Below, in pieces: positions 16,811-26,182 of a DNA stretch of 48,885 nucleotides. Origin of the DNA: Thermotogae bacterium (GTDB lineage: Bacteria; Thermotogota; Thermotogae; Mesoaciditogales; Mesoaciditogaceae). The stretch's first letter is position 1; every line of letters starts with the position of its first letter. The notes below the pieces were generated by a model. The model did no database searches and was not told the DNA's origin. It worked only from the letters and a program-made list of their open reading frames with translations. The position numbers and the translations under genes are program-made. Where the stretch lies: the NCBI GenBank assembly GCA_026988035.1, contig JALSLY010000053.1, positions 1 through 48,885 on the forward strand. Direction: 5' to 3'.

Positions 16811-16815
16811 CCAAC

Positions 16816-17229
16816 TCACCTCCCAATCTGAACTGCCGAACTTGCCATGGCTTTTGCATCACTTATTACAGTAGCATTGGCTTCGTATGTTCTTTGAGCA
16901 GATATGAGATCGACCATTTCGCGTAATATATTGACATTTGGCATCTCAACATAGCCATCCTTTCCTGCATCTGGGTTAGATGGATCATAAATTTTTCGGA
17001 ATGGACTTCGATCCTTGACAATTCCCACAACTTCGACACCTCTTTCTACTGTACCGCGTGCAGTTTCTACTAAACGCTCAGCAAATATTGGAATCTCTCG
17101 TCTGTAAGGACCGCCTTCTTTTGTTTTTGTTGTATCGGCATTTGCAATATTGTTAGATATTATGTCAACCCTTAGCTGTTGGGCTGTCATACCGGATGCA
17201 GAAGTATCTATGATGCTAAACACGGACAC
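16816..17229 (-). CDS. flgC: Flagellar basal-body rod protein FlgC
   Basis: Proximal rod component, 137 residues. The N-terminal rod motif IISNNIANADTTKT (about 24-37) and the C-terminal NVNILREMVDLISAQRTYEANATVI are diagnostic. GTG at 17229 follows GGGAGTGTG. It lies 6 bases after flgB and ends 5 bases before the fliE start. Confidence 0.95.
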   Translation of the reverse strand: MSVFSIIDTSASGMTAQQLRVDIISNNIANADTTKTKEGGPYRREIPIFAERLVETARGTVERGVEVVGIVKDRSPFRKIYDPSNPDAGKDGYVEMPNVNILREMVDLISAQRTYEANATVISDAKAMASSAVQIGR

Positions 17230-17235
17230 TTGCTA

Positions 17236-17565
17236 TCACACTCCCTTTAAAACATCGGCATATCTTTTAAAGCTCATGGAAGCAAGCTGTGTTAGAACTT
17301 CGTATCTTATTGTATTTTCAGCTAAAAGTGCCATTTGAGTGTTCACGTCCACATTGTTACCATCGTTGCTTATTGACGTGGAAAGATCCTTAATCACTTT
17401 TGCAGTTATACGTTTTGGATCGTTTGGTTCTCCTTGTACTTGTGAAATCACGTAACTTGCTTTGAAATTTGGTGTACTGGCATTAGCGATATTATTTGAT
17501 ATCACCTGTGCGTTAAGCATCGCAACGTTCATAGCACTTTCAAGAAGATTTGCCCTTTGAAACAT
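17236..17565 (-). CDS. flgB: Flagellar basal-body rod protein FlgB
   Basis: Proximal rod component, 109 residues. The motif AQVISNNIANASTPNFKA (about 20-37) and the C-terminal NTIRYEVLTQLASMSFKRY are typical, and the length is normal for FlgB. ATG at 17565 follows GGGAGATGG. It starts the flgB-flgC-fliE group and follows the putative RNase gene by only 24 bases, so it may be co-transcribed with the long upstream housekeeping run rather than from its own promoter. Confidence 0.95.
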   Translation of the reverse strand: MFQRANLLESAMNVAMLNAQVISNNIANASTPNFKASYVISQVQGEPNDPKRITAKVIKDLSTSISNDGNNVDVNTQMALLAENTIRYEVLTQLASMSFKRYADVLKGV

Positions 17566-17589
17566 TTTACCATCTCCCGAAGTATAATT

Positions 17590-18588
17590 CTACATTGTTC
17601 TCGGATCTTCCCACACTCGCTGGCCATCGAATCTCAACATAATTGCTTTCACTTTTGGGTAGTCAAGATAGCGATCATTTGTTAAAATACAAGAGTGCTC
17701 TGTACTCGCGATCTCAAGAATTTTTTCATCTGCGGGAGAATGAAACGAAATTTTGGAATTTTTCTGAAAAAGTCTCTTGAACATTATTATTTGAGAGCCT
17801 CTAAGCTTGTAAATGAAATTCGCATCAAATACTATTCTAAATGGCCATGGAACTCGTTTCATTCTTCCAATTGATTCAAAAGCTGAAAAAATATTGCCAA
17901 GATCTGGATAAAAAGATTTCACCATAGCTATATTACTTCCGTCCACCACGAGTTTAACACCCATAGGTCTCAAAAGTACCCCCTTGACGTATGAGTTATG
18001 TATTGAATTAGAAATCTTTTTTCTATCTGAAGGGAGGAGATTGGTGTAAATGTCTCTGAAATCCCTTACCATTTTTTCGTTTAAGGAAAGGAAATCGACT
18101 TTTTTTGTCATTGAAATCAATTCTTGAACTATGGAATTGTCCGACATGGACTCATTTCTTTCGCCAAAAAGCACCAGGTAAAGATCGAGAAAGTCGTCTG
18201 CATACTGTGAGTTATTTTTGAGAAATTTTCTCCATCCCTGTATGAAAGAAAGATAATTATTTGTTTGTATGTTCTCGTCTTTTGAGATTTCAATGGTCCA
18301 TTTATTCATTGGAAAGTACGCCTTCGGACTTAGTACCATGGCGGCAATACTTAGCTTTGATAGCGGAATGCCACTTCTCTTTGAGATGTTTTCAATATTT
18401 TGGAGATCCATTCCAACGAATTCTGACATCTCTCCAAGTCCGGGTTGAATCATATCAAGTGCTCTCTGAAATTTTTTCTTAGTCCATCCTCCTTCTGAAT
18501 ATCTCCTTATGATTCCGGCAGTGTGTAAAAGATTTTCTCCTTTTTCGGACATGATTTGTTTCATGTAAAGTGAGAGCGTTTTTCCCAT
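17590..18588 (-). CDS. Putative PIN/NYN-fold ribonuclease (Regnase/Zc3h12a-like)
   Basis: A 332-residue protein of unknown role. The C-terminal part (about 212-330) resembles the Zc3h12a (Regnase) type of PIN/NYN nuclease: VVDGSNIAM (Asp216, Asn219), IVFDANFIYK (Asp255), SPADEKILEIA (Asp287) and ILTNDRYLDYP (Asp305, Asp309). This gives the acidic cluster expected for metal-dependent RNA cleavage. The first ~200 residues are helical and unfamiliar, with no zinc finger. ATG at 18588 follows GGAGT and lies 3 bases after ftsY. The nuclease call is from motif reading only. Confidence 0.65.
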   Translation of the reverse strand: MGKTLSLYMKQIMSEKGENLLHTAGIIRRYSEGGWTKKKFQRALDMIQPGLGEMSEFVGMDLQNIENISKRSGIPLSKLSIAAMVLSPKAYFPMNKWTIEISKDENIQTNNYLSFIQGWRKFLKNNSQYADDFLDLYLVLFGERNESMSDNSIVQELISMTKKVDFLSLNEKMVRDFRDIYTNLLPSDRKKISNSIHNSYVKGVLLRPMGVKLVVDGSNIAMVKSFYPDLGNIFSAFESIGRMKRVPWPFRIVFDANFIYKLRGSQIIMFKRLFQKNSKISFHSPADEKILEIASTEHSCILTNDRYLDYPKVKAIMLRFDGQRVWEDPRTM

Positions 18589-18591
18589 GAT

Positions 18592-19470
18592 CTACTCCAA
18601 TAAAGCATCAACAAATTTGAAGGTGTCAAAATCTCTAAGATCTTCTACGCTTTCTCCAATGCCGATAAGTTTTACAGGTATTCCAAGTTCTTTCTTTATC
18701 GAGAGGATCATCCCACCTTTTGCAGTTCCATCGAGTTTGGTGAGCACTATACCAGTGAGTCCAACGCTTTTGTCGAAAATGCGAGCTTGTTGTATGGCAT
18801 TTTGACCTATTGTTGCGTCAAGAACCAGCAAAGTTTCCGTAGGCTGGTTGCTTGACAGTTTGCTGATAACCTTGTGAATTTTTTCCAACTCTCTCATGAG
18901 GTTATCTTTTGTATGCAAACGGCCAGCGGTATCAATGATTACAAGATCAATTCCATTTGAGATGGCATGCTTTACCGCATCATAAGCAACAGCACCTACA
19001 TCTGCTCCCATTTGATGAGCTATTACCGGCACACCTGCTCGTTTTCCCCATTCTTTAAGTTGTTCAATTGCAGCAGCTCTAAATGTGTCGGCTGCCGCAA
19101 GAATCACACGTTTTCCATCTCTCTTGAAACGCCATGCGAGCTTTCCCGCTGTTGTAGTCTTTCCCGAACCATTCACACCGACGAGAGTGTAAACGGTAGG
19201 AGGGATCTGTGAGAATTTCAATCGTTCATCTATTCCTAAAAGATCAATTAGGGTGTTTCTTAGAACTTCTACAGGATCTCCCTTTTCTTTTCTCATTTTT
19301 TCAATGATGTATTCGGATGTTTCTGGGCCAACATCCGAAAGCAAAAGTAGCTCTTGAATGTCTTCGAGTTTTTCTGCTGTTATCCCACCTTTGATCATGG
19401 ATATTGCGCGACCAAAAAAGCCATCTTTGGTTTTCTTTAATCCTCTTTTCAAGAAATTAAGCATTGCCAT
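18592..19470 (-). CDS. ftsY: Signal recognition particle receptor FtsY
   Basis: SRP-type GTPase that receives ribosome-SRP complexes at the membrane. The NG domain is complete: G1 GVNGSGKTTT (98-107), DTFRAAA, G3 DTAGRLH, and G4 TKLDGTAKGG. The 292-residue form lacks the long acidic A domain of the E. coli protein and starts with an amphipathic, basic segment (LNFLKRGLKKTK) that may bind the membrane. ATG at 19470 follows GGAGG and overlaps the ktrA-type gene by 14 bases. Confidence 0.96.
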   Translation of the reverse strand: MAMLNFLKRGLKKTKDGFFGRAISMIKGGITAEKLEDIQELLLLSDVGPETSEYIIEKMRKEKGDPVEVLRNTLIDLLGIDERLKFSQIPPTVYTLVGVNGSGKTTTAGKLAWRFKRDGKRVILAAADTFRAAAIEQLKEWGKRAGVPVIAHQMGADVGAVAYDAVKHAISNGIDLVIIDTAGRLHTKDNLMRELEKIHKVISKLSSNQPTETLLVLDATIGQNAIQQARIFDKSVGLTGIVLTKLDGTAKGGMILSIKKELGIPVKLIGIGESVEDLRDFDTFKFVDALLE

Positions 19471-20122
19471 CGTTATCCTCCGCGAAAGCTCTCATTCCTT
19501 CATCTGTGCTCAGAACGATCAGAGTTTCTCCTTCGGAAAGGGTTGTGTCAGCCGATGGAAAATTTATAGTGTTTTCTTTTTTTGTGAGCATAATCGTCAT
19601 TTCATATCGTTTGTTGAGTTGAAGTTCCTTCAATGTTTTGCCACCAAAAGATTTCGGAGCTTTGATCTCGTATATCTTGTAATTACCGGCAACTGGTGCT
19701 CGATCTACAACATTTGGCATTGAAAGTTTGTTTGCCAGATTTAATGCCATCTCTTTTTCAGGATAAACCACTATGTCCACACCTATTTTCTCTAAAACTC
19801 TTCCATGAAGTTCGCTACTCGCTCTGGCAACTATTTTGGGGATTTTCATATCTTTCAATATGAGGCTTATAAGAATTGAAGCTTGAACATCCTTACCTCC
19901 CACACTTACGATGGAAACGTCAAAATTTTTCACTCCAAGAGCTTCTAAAGCTTCTTGAGAAGTGGCGTCAGCCTTGACCACATACGTCAACTCAGAGGAA
20001 AGATTTTGAACAACTTCTTCAGAATTGTCTATGGCCAATACTTCCTTTCCGATGTTCTGAAGTGCTTTGGCAATATTCTTTCCGAACTCGCCCAGTCCTA
20101 TTACAACGTACTGACTTGCCAT
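19457..20122 (-). CDS. ktrA: Potassium uptake regulator KtrA/TrkA (RCK protein)
   Basis: Cytosolic gating ring of a Ktr/Trk potassium channel. RCK-N Rossmann domain at residues 1-130 with the nucleotide-binding GLGEFG and an acidic residue at the second strand (AIDNSEE); RCK-C domain at about 140-221. The ATG at 20122 is preferred because GGAGG lies 5 bases before it; an ATG at 20137 overlapping the ktrB stop lacks one. Length is 221 residues. It directly follows ktrB, its membrane partner. Confidence 0.9.
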   Translation of the reverse strand: MASQYVVIGLGEFGKNIAKALQNIGKEVLAIDNSEEVVQNLSSELTYVVKADATSQEALEALGVKNFDVSIVSVGGKDVQASILISLILKDMKIPKIVARASSELHGRVLEKIGVDIVVYPEKEMALNLANKLSMPNVVDRAPVAGNYKIYEIKAPKSFGGKTLKELQLNKRYEMTIMLTKKENTINFPSADTTLSEGETLIVLSTDEGMRAFAEDNDGNA

Positions 20123-20133
20123 AAGAACCTCCT

Positions 20134-21471
20134 TCATCCAATCATGATGTCTTCATTTGGATAAGAATAAGTTGTTATTCGCCGTTTCAAGAAGATCGCG
20201 AATACCGTAACAATACCCATTCTTCCAACATACATCATGAGTATGATGACTAACTTGCCAGCGGGACTTAGTGAAGATGTAACCCCAAGATCAAGCCCTA
20301 CGGTTCCAAAAGCGCTGAATACTTCAAAAAACAAAGATTTAAACGGAAGATTTGGATCTGTGAGTGTTAACATAAAAAGGCCAAAAAGAATTGTTGAAAG
20401 ACTCAAAAAAAACACCGACACGCTTTTTCTAAAAGACGAATGAGATATTTTCTTTCCTAGAAAATCGAATTCGTCTTTTCTGCGAAAGTAACCGATTGTT
20501 CTTAAAAAAATTGTTGCAAAAGTCGTCGTTTTTATCCCGCCAGCAGTTGAGCCTGGTGATCCGCCAATAAACATCAAAATAACGATTAACAACTGAGAAG
20601 CCGTAGGCAAATGGGATATTGGATATGTGTCGAATCCAGCTGTTCTTGGTGTTATTGCCTGAAAAAGGCTCATCCATACTATAGAACCGATACTCATTTT
20701 AGCATGTAAATAAGAATAGTTTACAGCCATGAGTATTGCAAAGGATGAAACGATCAGAAGAACGGTGGTTGATAAAACGATTTTCGTGGTCAAAGAAAAA
20801 TTTTTCCATCTTGGTTTGTTGTTAAAATCGATCTCCGAAAGCACAACAAATCCCAATCCACCCAATATTATCAAAGCCATGATTGTGATGTTTATCAATG
20901 GATCGCTCACAAAATTTTCAAGACTATTCGAGAAAAGCGAAAAACCAGCGTTACTAAATGCTGAAACAGAATGAAAGACTGATTGCCACAAGGCATACCA
21001 AGGCTGACGTGGAAAGTATTGATAAAATTTAAAGAAAAGCACCATTGTTCCAGCTGATTCAATCAAGAATGTGTATCTTATAACGGCTACCAATAACCTT
21101 ATTATCCCTCCATAGCGATTCACATTCAAAGTGTTAGCAACGATTACTCTGTCACGAAGGGTAATACGCCTTCCGGAGAGTACGGCAAAGAAAGTTGTAA
21201 GCGTCATGACACCAAGACCGCCTATTTGTATAAGTATTAATATTACCAATTGTCCCCAAAAAGTGAATGCGTGTGGTGTATCCACCACTATCAAACCGGT
21301 TACACACGCCGCGGATGTTGATGTAAACAGGGCATTTATTGGCGATATACCATTTGTTGTGAAATCAGGAAGCATAAGAAGCAATGTGCCGGATCCGATC
21401 AAAACCGCAAAAGTGCCCAGCAAGAGATATTCTGGCGCTATACGGTTCAAAAAATCAAGAAATTTACTCAT
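20134..21471 (-). CDS. ktrB: Potassium transporter KtrB/TrkH type
   Basis: Membrane subunit of a potassium uptake system (445 residues, about ten helices). The four pore loops with selectivity-filter glycines are visible: TSTSAACVTGL, HSVSAFSNAGFS, ITPRTAGFD and EVFSAFGTVGLD. The length and lack of an extended N-terminus fit KtrB better than TrkH. ATG at 21471 has only a weak Shine-Dalgarno (GTGAG) and lies 9 bases after proS. Confidence 0.93.
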   Translation of the reverse strand: MSKFLDFLNRIAPEYLLLGTFAVLIGSGTLLLMLPDFTTNGISPINALFTSTSAACVTGLIVVDTPHAFTFWGQLVILILIQIGGLGVMTLTTFFAVLSGRRITLRDRVIVANTLNVNRYGGIIRLLVAVIRYTFLIESAGTMVLFFKFYQYFPRQPWYALWQSVFHSVSAFSNAGFSLFSNSLENFVSDPLINITIMALIILGGLGFVVLSEIDFNNKPRWKNFSLTTKIVLSTTVLLIVSSFAILMAVNYSYLHAKMSIGSIVWMSLFQAITPRTAGFDTYPISHLPTASQLLIVILMFIGGSPGSTAGGIKTTTFATIFLRTIGYFRRKDEFDFLGKKISHSSFRKSVSVFFLSLSTILFGLFMLTLTDPNLPFKSLFFEVFSAFGTVGLDLGVTSSLSPAGKLVIILMMYVGRMGIVTVFAIFLKRRITTYSYPNEDIMIG

Positions 21472-21480
21472 TTTGGAAAC

Positions 21481-23199
21481 TCACGGCCTGTAATTATTCA
21501 GCATCTCTTTTGCTGTTTCAAGTATGTTATCATATTCTTCTTTGAGGTGAATTTTTACCACATCTTTTGAGTTTCTCAGTTTCATTTCAATTTCTCCGTT
21601 TTTAAGGGATCTCCCCACCGTTATTCTGAGAGGAATACCGATCAGATCAGCATCTTTGAACTTAAAGCCACCTGAAACTTCTCTGTCGTCAATGAGTGTT
21701 TCTAAACCATTTGCACTCAATTTTTCATAAATAGCGTTTCCGATTTTTAGTTGTTCTGGATCAGCGATGTTAACTACAGTAATAACCACTTCAAATGGTG
21801 CGATACTTCTTGGCCAAATGATGCCATTTGCATCGTGAAATTGCTCTACCACGGCTGCCATTGTTCGGCTCACTCCCCAACCGTAGCACCCCATTATAAA
21901 GGGTTTTCTCGAACCGTCAACATCGACGTAAAAGGCATTCAGTTTCTCTGAGTATTTTGTTCCAAGTTTGAATATCTGTCCAACCTCTATTCCCTTTTTC
22001 ATCTTTAAAGCATGGCCGCATTTTGGACAAAGATCGCCTTCTGTAACAACCTTCACATCTATCCAGTCATAAACTTTGAAATCCCTGCCATGATTGGCAT
22101 TGATGTAGTGATAACCTTCTTTCATACCTCCCACCACGTAATTACGCATGTTTTTGACAGATAAATCGGCAAACACAGGACACTTCGCATTTACTGGGCC
22201 AAGGTATCCAATTGGAATGTTCATAAAATCGAGAACTTCTTCTGGAGAAGCCTTTCGTATGGTCTGATCACCAAAATAGGCTTTGAGCTTAGATTCCTTT
22301 ATTTCAAGGTCCCCACGTATGAGAACCATTACAATTCCATTTCGACCGGTGTACACCATAGATTTAACAATTTGTTCCTCTGGGACACCAAGAAAATCGG
22401 AGATACTTTCCACTTTTTTCATGTTCGGTGTTTTTACAAGTTCGAGGGTTTTCATCTCCTCCTTGGATTCCGGGTAATCAGGTTTGTACTCAGCTTTTTC
22501 ATCTGTTGCAGCATATCCGCATTGTTCACAAAAAAGAACGTTCGACTCTCCATTTTCAGCAAGGATCGTGAACTCGTGGGAATTGCTTCCTCCTATAGCT
22601 CCAGTATCAGCTTCGACCGCAAAGTATTTCAGATCCATTCGTTCGCATATTTTAGAGTAAGCATTGTACATTTTTTTATAAGTTTGATCGAGCGATTCAT
22701 AACTTGTATGGAAACTGTACGCATCTTTCATGATGAATTCTCGTCCTCTTAGAAGTCCAAATCTTGGTCTAATCTCATCTCTATATTTTGTGTTTATTTG
22801 GTAGAGAGTAACTGGTAGTTGCTTATATGACTTCAATCCATCTTTAATAAGTGTGGTGATCATTTCTTCATGAGTTGGACCAAGTGTGAATTCACGTTTG
22901 TTGCGATCTTTAAACTTCACCATTTCTGGCCCATAATCCTCCCATCTTCCGGTGATCTTCCAGATCTCAGCAGGTTGCATTATGGGCATCAACAGCTCCA
23001 TAGAATCTATGGCATTCATCTCTTCTCGAACAATCTTCGTTATTTTTTCGAGAACTCTAAAACCCAGAGGCAGATAAGAATATATTCCTGCTGCTGCTTT
23101 TCGAATAAACCCCCCACGTATTAACAATTCTTGACTTTTTATATCTGCGTCTGAAGGTGGTTCTTTAAGAGTTGGCGAGTAAAGTTTGGACCAATGCAA
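21481..23199 (-). CDS. proS: Prolyl-tRNA synthetase
   Basis: Class II aminoacyl-tRNA synthetase charging tRNA-Pro. Bacterial type (572 residues) with motif 1 around [16 protein letters not shown], motif 2 [21 protein letters not shown], an inserted YbaK-like editing domain (about 225-395) and motif 3 [18 protein letters not shown], then the anticodon-binding domain. TTG at 23199 is chosen because AAAGGGGG precedes it by 8-9 bases and the product then begins [12 protein letters not shown] as in the family; the longer frame from 23232 would overlap mrp. It follows mrp by 19 bases. Confidence 0.94.
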   Translation of the reverse strand: MHWSKLYSPTLKEPPSDADIKSQELLIRGGFIRKAAAGIYSYLPLGFRVLEKITKIVREEMNAIDSMELLMPIMQPAEIWKITGRWEDYGPEMVKFKDRNKREFTLGPTHEEMITTLIKDGLKSYKQLPVTLYQINTKYRDEIRPRFGLLRGREFIMKDAYSFHTSYESLDQTYKKMYNAYSKICERMDLKYFAVEADTGAIGGSNSHEFTILAENGESNVLFCEQCGYAATDEKAEYKPDYPESKEEMKTLELVKTPNMKKVESISDFLGVPEEQIVKSMVYTGRNGIVMVLIRGDLEIKESKLKAYFGDQTIRKASPEEVLDFMNIPIGYLGPVNAKCPVFADLSVKNMRNYVVGGMKEGYHYINANHGRDFKVYDWIDVKVVTEGDLCPKCGHALKMKKGIEVGQIFKLGTKYSEKLNAFYVDVDGSRKPFIMGCYGWGVSRTMAAVVEQFHDANGIIWPRSIAPFEVVITVVNIADPEQLKIGNAIYEKLSANGLETLIDDREVSGGFKFKDADLIGIPLRITVGRSLKNGEIEMKLRNSKDVVKIHLKEEYDNILETAKEMLNNYRP

Positions 23200-23218
23200 G
23201 ATTATTACCCCCTTTAGT

Positions 23219-24226
23219 TCAAATTTTTTCAATTTTTTCGGCTATTGAATCCATTATGTTAAAGAATTCTGTGTCAATTACTGACATCAAATTGCCATCA
23301 TCAGCTGCTTCTTCCACTTTGGGATCAAATGGGATGACGCCAAGAGACGGAACTCTTAACAATCCTTCTATGTATTTTGGATCAGTCTTTCCAAAAGGAT
23401 AAGATTTACCTCCACACTTATTACAAACAAAGTATCCCATGTTTTCAACAAATCCGGTGATTTTTACACCTACTTGTTCGAAAAAACCCACTGTTCGCAT
23501 TGCATCAGCTATAGCCAGACGATTTGGTGTTGTTACTATCACTGCGCCATCTACATCCATGTTTTGTTTTATTGTTAACGCTGCATCTCCGGTACCGGGT
23601 GGCAAATCGATTATAAAAAAATCCATTTCTGGCCAATCCGTGAATTGAAGTAATTCTACAATTGCTTTTGTTACCATTGCACCTTTCCAAATGACAGGGG
23701 TTTCTGGATCTACCACGTAGCCAAGAGACATTGAAAAGATGCCGTCTTTTTCATTGGGAATTATTTTGTTTTTCTCTTCGTTTGTACCAGCTCGCTCACT
23801 CACTCCTAACATTCTCGGAACGTCTGGACCGTGCATATCTGCATCGAATATTCCAACACTGTGACCGCGCTTCTTGAGAGCGATTGTTAAAGCAACAGAA
23901 AAAGTACTCTTTCCTACTCCACCCTTAGCGCTTAAAATTGCTATTCGCTTTTTAGCACTCTGGACATAGTGTTTTTGTTCTATTGTGCTTCCTTTTTCTT
24001 GAACGGTTGATATCTTTGCTTTTGCGCCTTTTTCCTCAAATTTTGCTTTTATTTCATCAAAAATGATCTGGCGTTTGTTAGAATCAGCTGCTCCCAGATT
24101 TAAAAGTACTTCTATGATATTATCTTTGATTTCAATGGACTTAACGATTTTGAAATCAGTTAAAGTTTTTGAATACCCTGGATATCTTATGGTTGAAAGT
24201 ATCCTCATTGCTTCATTCTTGTTCAC
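23219..24226 (-). CDS. mrp: Mrp/ApbC-type iron-sulfur carrier ATPase
   Basis: P-loop ATPase of the Mrp/NBP35 family that carries and delivers Fe-S clusters. The N-terminal MIP18/DUF59-like domain spans about residues 1-80. The deviant Walker A is [10 protein letters not shown] (99-108), and the Cys pair VCNKCGG near 273-278 binds the bridging cluster. Length is 335 residues. GTG at 24226 follows GGAAGTG. It sits between tgt and proS in the long minus-strand run. Confidence 0.93.
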   Translation of the reverse strand: MNKNEAMRILSTIRYPGYSKTLTDFKIVKSIEIKDNIIEVLLNLGAADSNKRQIIFDEIKAKFEEKGAKAKISTVQEKGSTIEQKHYVQSAKKRIAILSAKGGVGKSTFSVALTIALKKRGHSVGIFDADMHGPDVPRMLGVSERAGTNEEKNKIIPNEKDGIFSMSLGYVVDPETPVIWKGAMVTKAIVELLQFTDWPEMDFFIIDLPPGTGDAALTIKQNMDVDGAVIVTTPNRLAIADAMRTVGFFEQVGVKITGFVENMGYFVCNKCGGKSYPFGKTDPKYIEGLLRVPSLGVIPFDPKVEEAADDGNLMSVIDTEFFNIMDSIAEKIEKI

Positions 24227-24263
24227 AAAAGATCACTTCCTTTATTGTTTAGTCACGATGTTA

Positions 24264-25388
24264 CTATTGCGTGGCCACTTGTTTCTTTGACAGTATGTTA
24301 ATATTATCGAGGAAATCACGTTTAAAAGCTGAAAAGCTTCCTTCGTATATCGCATTTCTTGCTTTTCTCATGAGATCGTGCAGAAAGTACATATTATGAT
24401 ATGTAGCGAGTATCATACCCGTACTCTCTTTGCGCTTTATCAAATGATGAATGTACCCTCTTGAATAATTCCGACACACTTCGCAGCTACATTCTGGATC
24501 CAATGGGGATTTATCAAATGCGTAAATGGAAGCTCGGATGTTTAGTTTTCCGTGTGATGTGTAAACAGTACCGTGACGAGCCATTCGCGTTGGTAATACA
24601 CAGTCCATCATGTCCACCCCGCGTTCCACAGCTTCGAGCATAAGCATGGGATCTCCAACTCCCATAAGGTAACGCGGTTTGTCTTCAGGCATAAGAGGCA
24701 TAATGATGTCCAACATTTTCAAAGTTGTCTTAAGATCCTCACCAACACTTAAGCCACCTATTGCAAAGCCATCAAACGGCATAGATGTGACTTCCCGGGT
24801 ACTGATCATGCGTGTTTCCCTGAAAAACCCTCCTTGTGTTATACCAAAAAGCGCTTGATCTTTGCGCGTATGAAATTTTAGCGCACGCTTTGCCCAGTCT
24901 GTTGTACGTTTCAACGATATTTCCGTAGTTTTTCTGTCGTTTCCAGGTGCAAGACATTCATCAAGAACCATTGCGATATCAGAGCCAATCGCTTGTTGAA
25001 TTTGCATGACTTTCTCGGGTGTAAACCTATGAGTTGTCCCATCAAGTGGAGCTTTGAAGGTGACGCCGTCATTATCCACCTTCACGTGTTTGGAAAGACT
25101 GAAGATCTGATATCCACCGCTATCTGTTAGTATGGGAATGTCCCACGATGCAAATTTATGCAATCCTCCAAAGGAATTTATAACCTCAAGTCCAGGTCTT
25201 ATGTAAAGATGAAAAGCATTAGCAAGTACGATCTGAGCTCCGGCACGTTTAGTGCAATCACGGGTACACATTTTTACGGCTCCATTTGTCCCAACAGGCA
25301 TAAAGACAGGTGTTTCAACTATGCCATGCGAAAGAACAAGTTTTCCAATCCTAGCAGTGTTATCCTTTTTTAGGAGTTCAAATCGCAC
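24264..25388 (-). CDS. tgt: tRNA-guanine transglycosylase (queuine tRNA-ribosyltransferase)
   Basis: Exchanges guanine-34 for preQ1 in tRNAs with GUN anticodons; the tRNA-His(GTG) in this window is a likely substrate. Asp89 in LTDSGGYQIF is the general acid, MDCVLPTRMARHG near 262-274 holds the nucleophilic Asp and specificity loop, and CSCEVC..HH near 300-318 binds zinc. 374 residues is the normal bacterial length. GTG at 25388 follows GGAGGATC and overlaps the end of ricT by 19 bases. Confidence 0.95.
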   Translation of the reverse strand: MRFELLKKDNTARIGKLVLSHGIVETPVFMPVGTNGAVKMCTRDCTKRAGAQIVLANAFHLYIRPGLEVINSFGGLHKFASWDIPILTDSGGYQIFSLSKHVKVDNDGVTFKAPLDGTTHRFTPEKVMQIQQAIGSDIAMVLDECLAPGNDRKTTEISLKRTTDWAKRALKFHTRKDQALFGITQGGFFRETRMISTREVTSMPFDGFAIGGLSVGEDLKTTLKMLDIIMPLMPEDKPRYLMGVGDPMLMLEAVERGVDMMDCVLPTRMARHGTVYTSHGKLNIRASIYAFDKSPLDPECSCEVCRNYSRGYIHHLIKRKESTGMILATYHNMYFLHDLMRKARNAIYEGSFSAFKRDFLDNINILSKKQVATQ

Positions 25389-26176
25389 TCTTGATCCTCC
25401 TTGTTTTTCAAAATCTCATCAAAGCTCAGAATTATACTTTTCCCGTTTACTGCTTGAAGCTTTACTATTTTGTGAAATATGTTGATTTCAGATACGATGT
25501 AATCCACATTTTTATACCGCATTCTTTGCCCAGCGTCAGGTATGTTTTTAAGGATTTCGAGATATGTGTCATTTTCGTAGGCTAAACAACAGAGCAATCT
25601 GCCACACGCTCCAGATATTTTTGCTGGATTTATCATCAACTGCTGAACTTTGGCGTATTTGAGAGTTATACTTTTGAAATCTCTTTCAAACCTTGAACAG
25701 CAAGTTTGCATACCGCACATACCAATTCCGCCAACCAATTTAGCTGCGTCTCTTATTCCGATTTGTCTAAGTTCTATTCTCGTTTTGAAGGTCATTGCCA
25801 AATCCTTGACCAAAGCCCTAAAATCTACTCGTCCATCTGCGGAGAAAAAGAAGATCAGCTTCGAGCGATCGAGAGTATATCGCGCTCTCAACATTTTCAT
25901 TGGAAGACTGTGTTCAAGAACTTTTTCCTTGGAAATGCCAAGAGCAGTTTGAGCTTCTTTCTTATTTTGTTCGTAACGTTGTATATCCTCATTGGTGGCT
26001 TTTTTAATTATGACTTTTTCTACTTCTTCTGCATTATCGAATACTTTTACAACTTCTCCCATTTCGATTCCAAATTCACTTTCAGCGATTATCTTTTCTC
26101 CTCTCAAAAGCTCCTCTTTGTATGAAAATTTATGTATCCTTCCAACTTTTTCAAATGAAACACCATAAACGCCCAT
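25370..26176 (-). CDS. ricT: PSP1-domain protein RicT (YaaT)
   Basis: A 268-residue protein with the PSP1 C-terminal domain. The conserved cysteines are Cys154, Cys159 and Cys160 (MCGMQTCCSRF) and Cys191, Cys196 and Cys197 (ACGRLLCC). In Bacillus subtilis the homologue forms a complex with RicA and RicF that carries Fe-S clusters and stimulates RNase Y-dependent mRNA processing. Whether RicA and RicF exist here cannot be told from the window. The neighbours yaaR and holB are the same as in Firmicutes. ATG at 26176 follows GGAAGTG. Confidence 0.92.
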   Translation of the reverse strand: MGVYGVSFEKVGRIHKFSYKEELLRGEKIIAESEFGIEMGEVVKVFDNAEEVEKVIIKKATNEDIQRYEQNKKEAQTALGISKEKVLEHSLPMKMLRARYTLDRSKLIFFFSADGRVDFRALVKDLAMTFKTRIELRQIGIRDAAKLVGGIGMCGMQTCCSRFERDFKSITLKYAKVQQLMINPAKISGACGRLLCCLAYENDTYLEILKNIPDAGQRMRYKNVDYIVSEINIFHKIVKLQAVNGKSIILSFDEILKNKEDQECDLNS

Positions 26177-26182
26177 TACATT

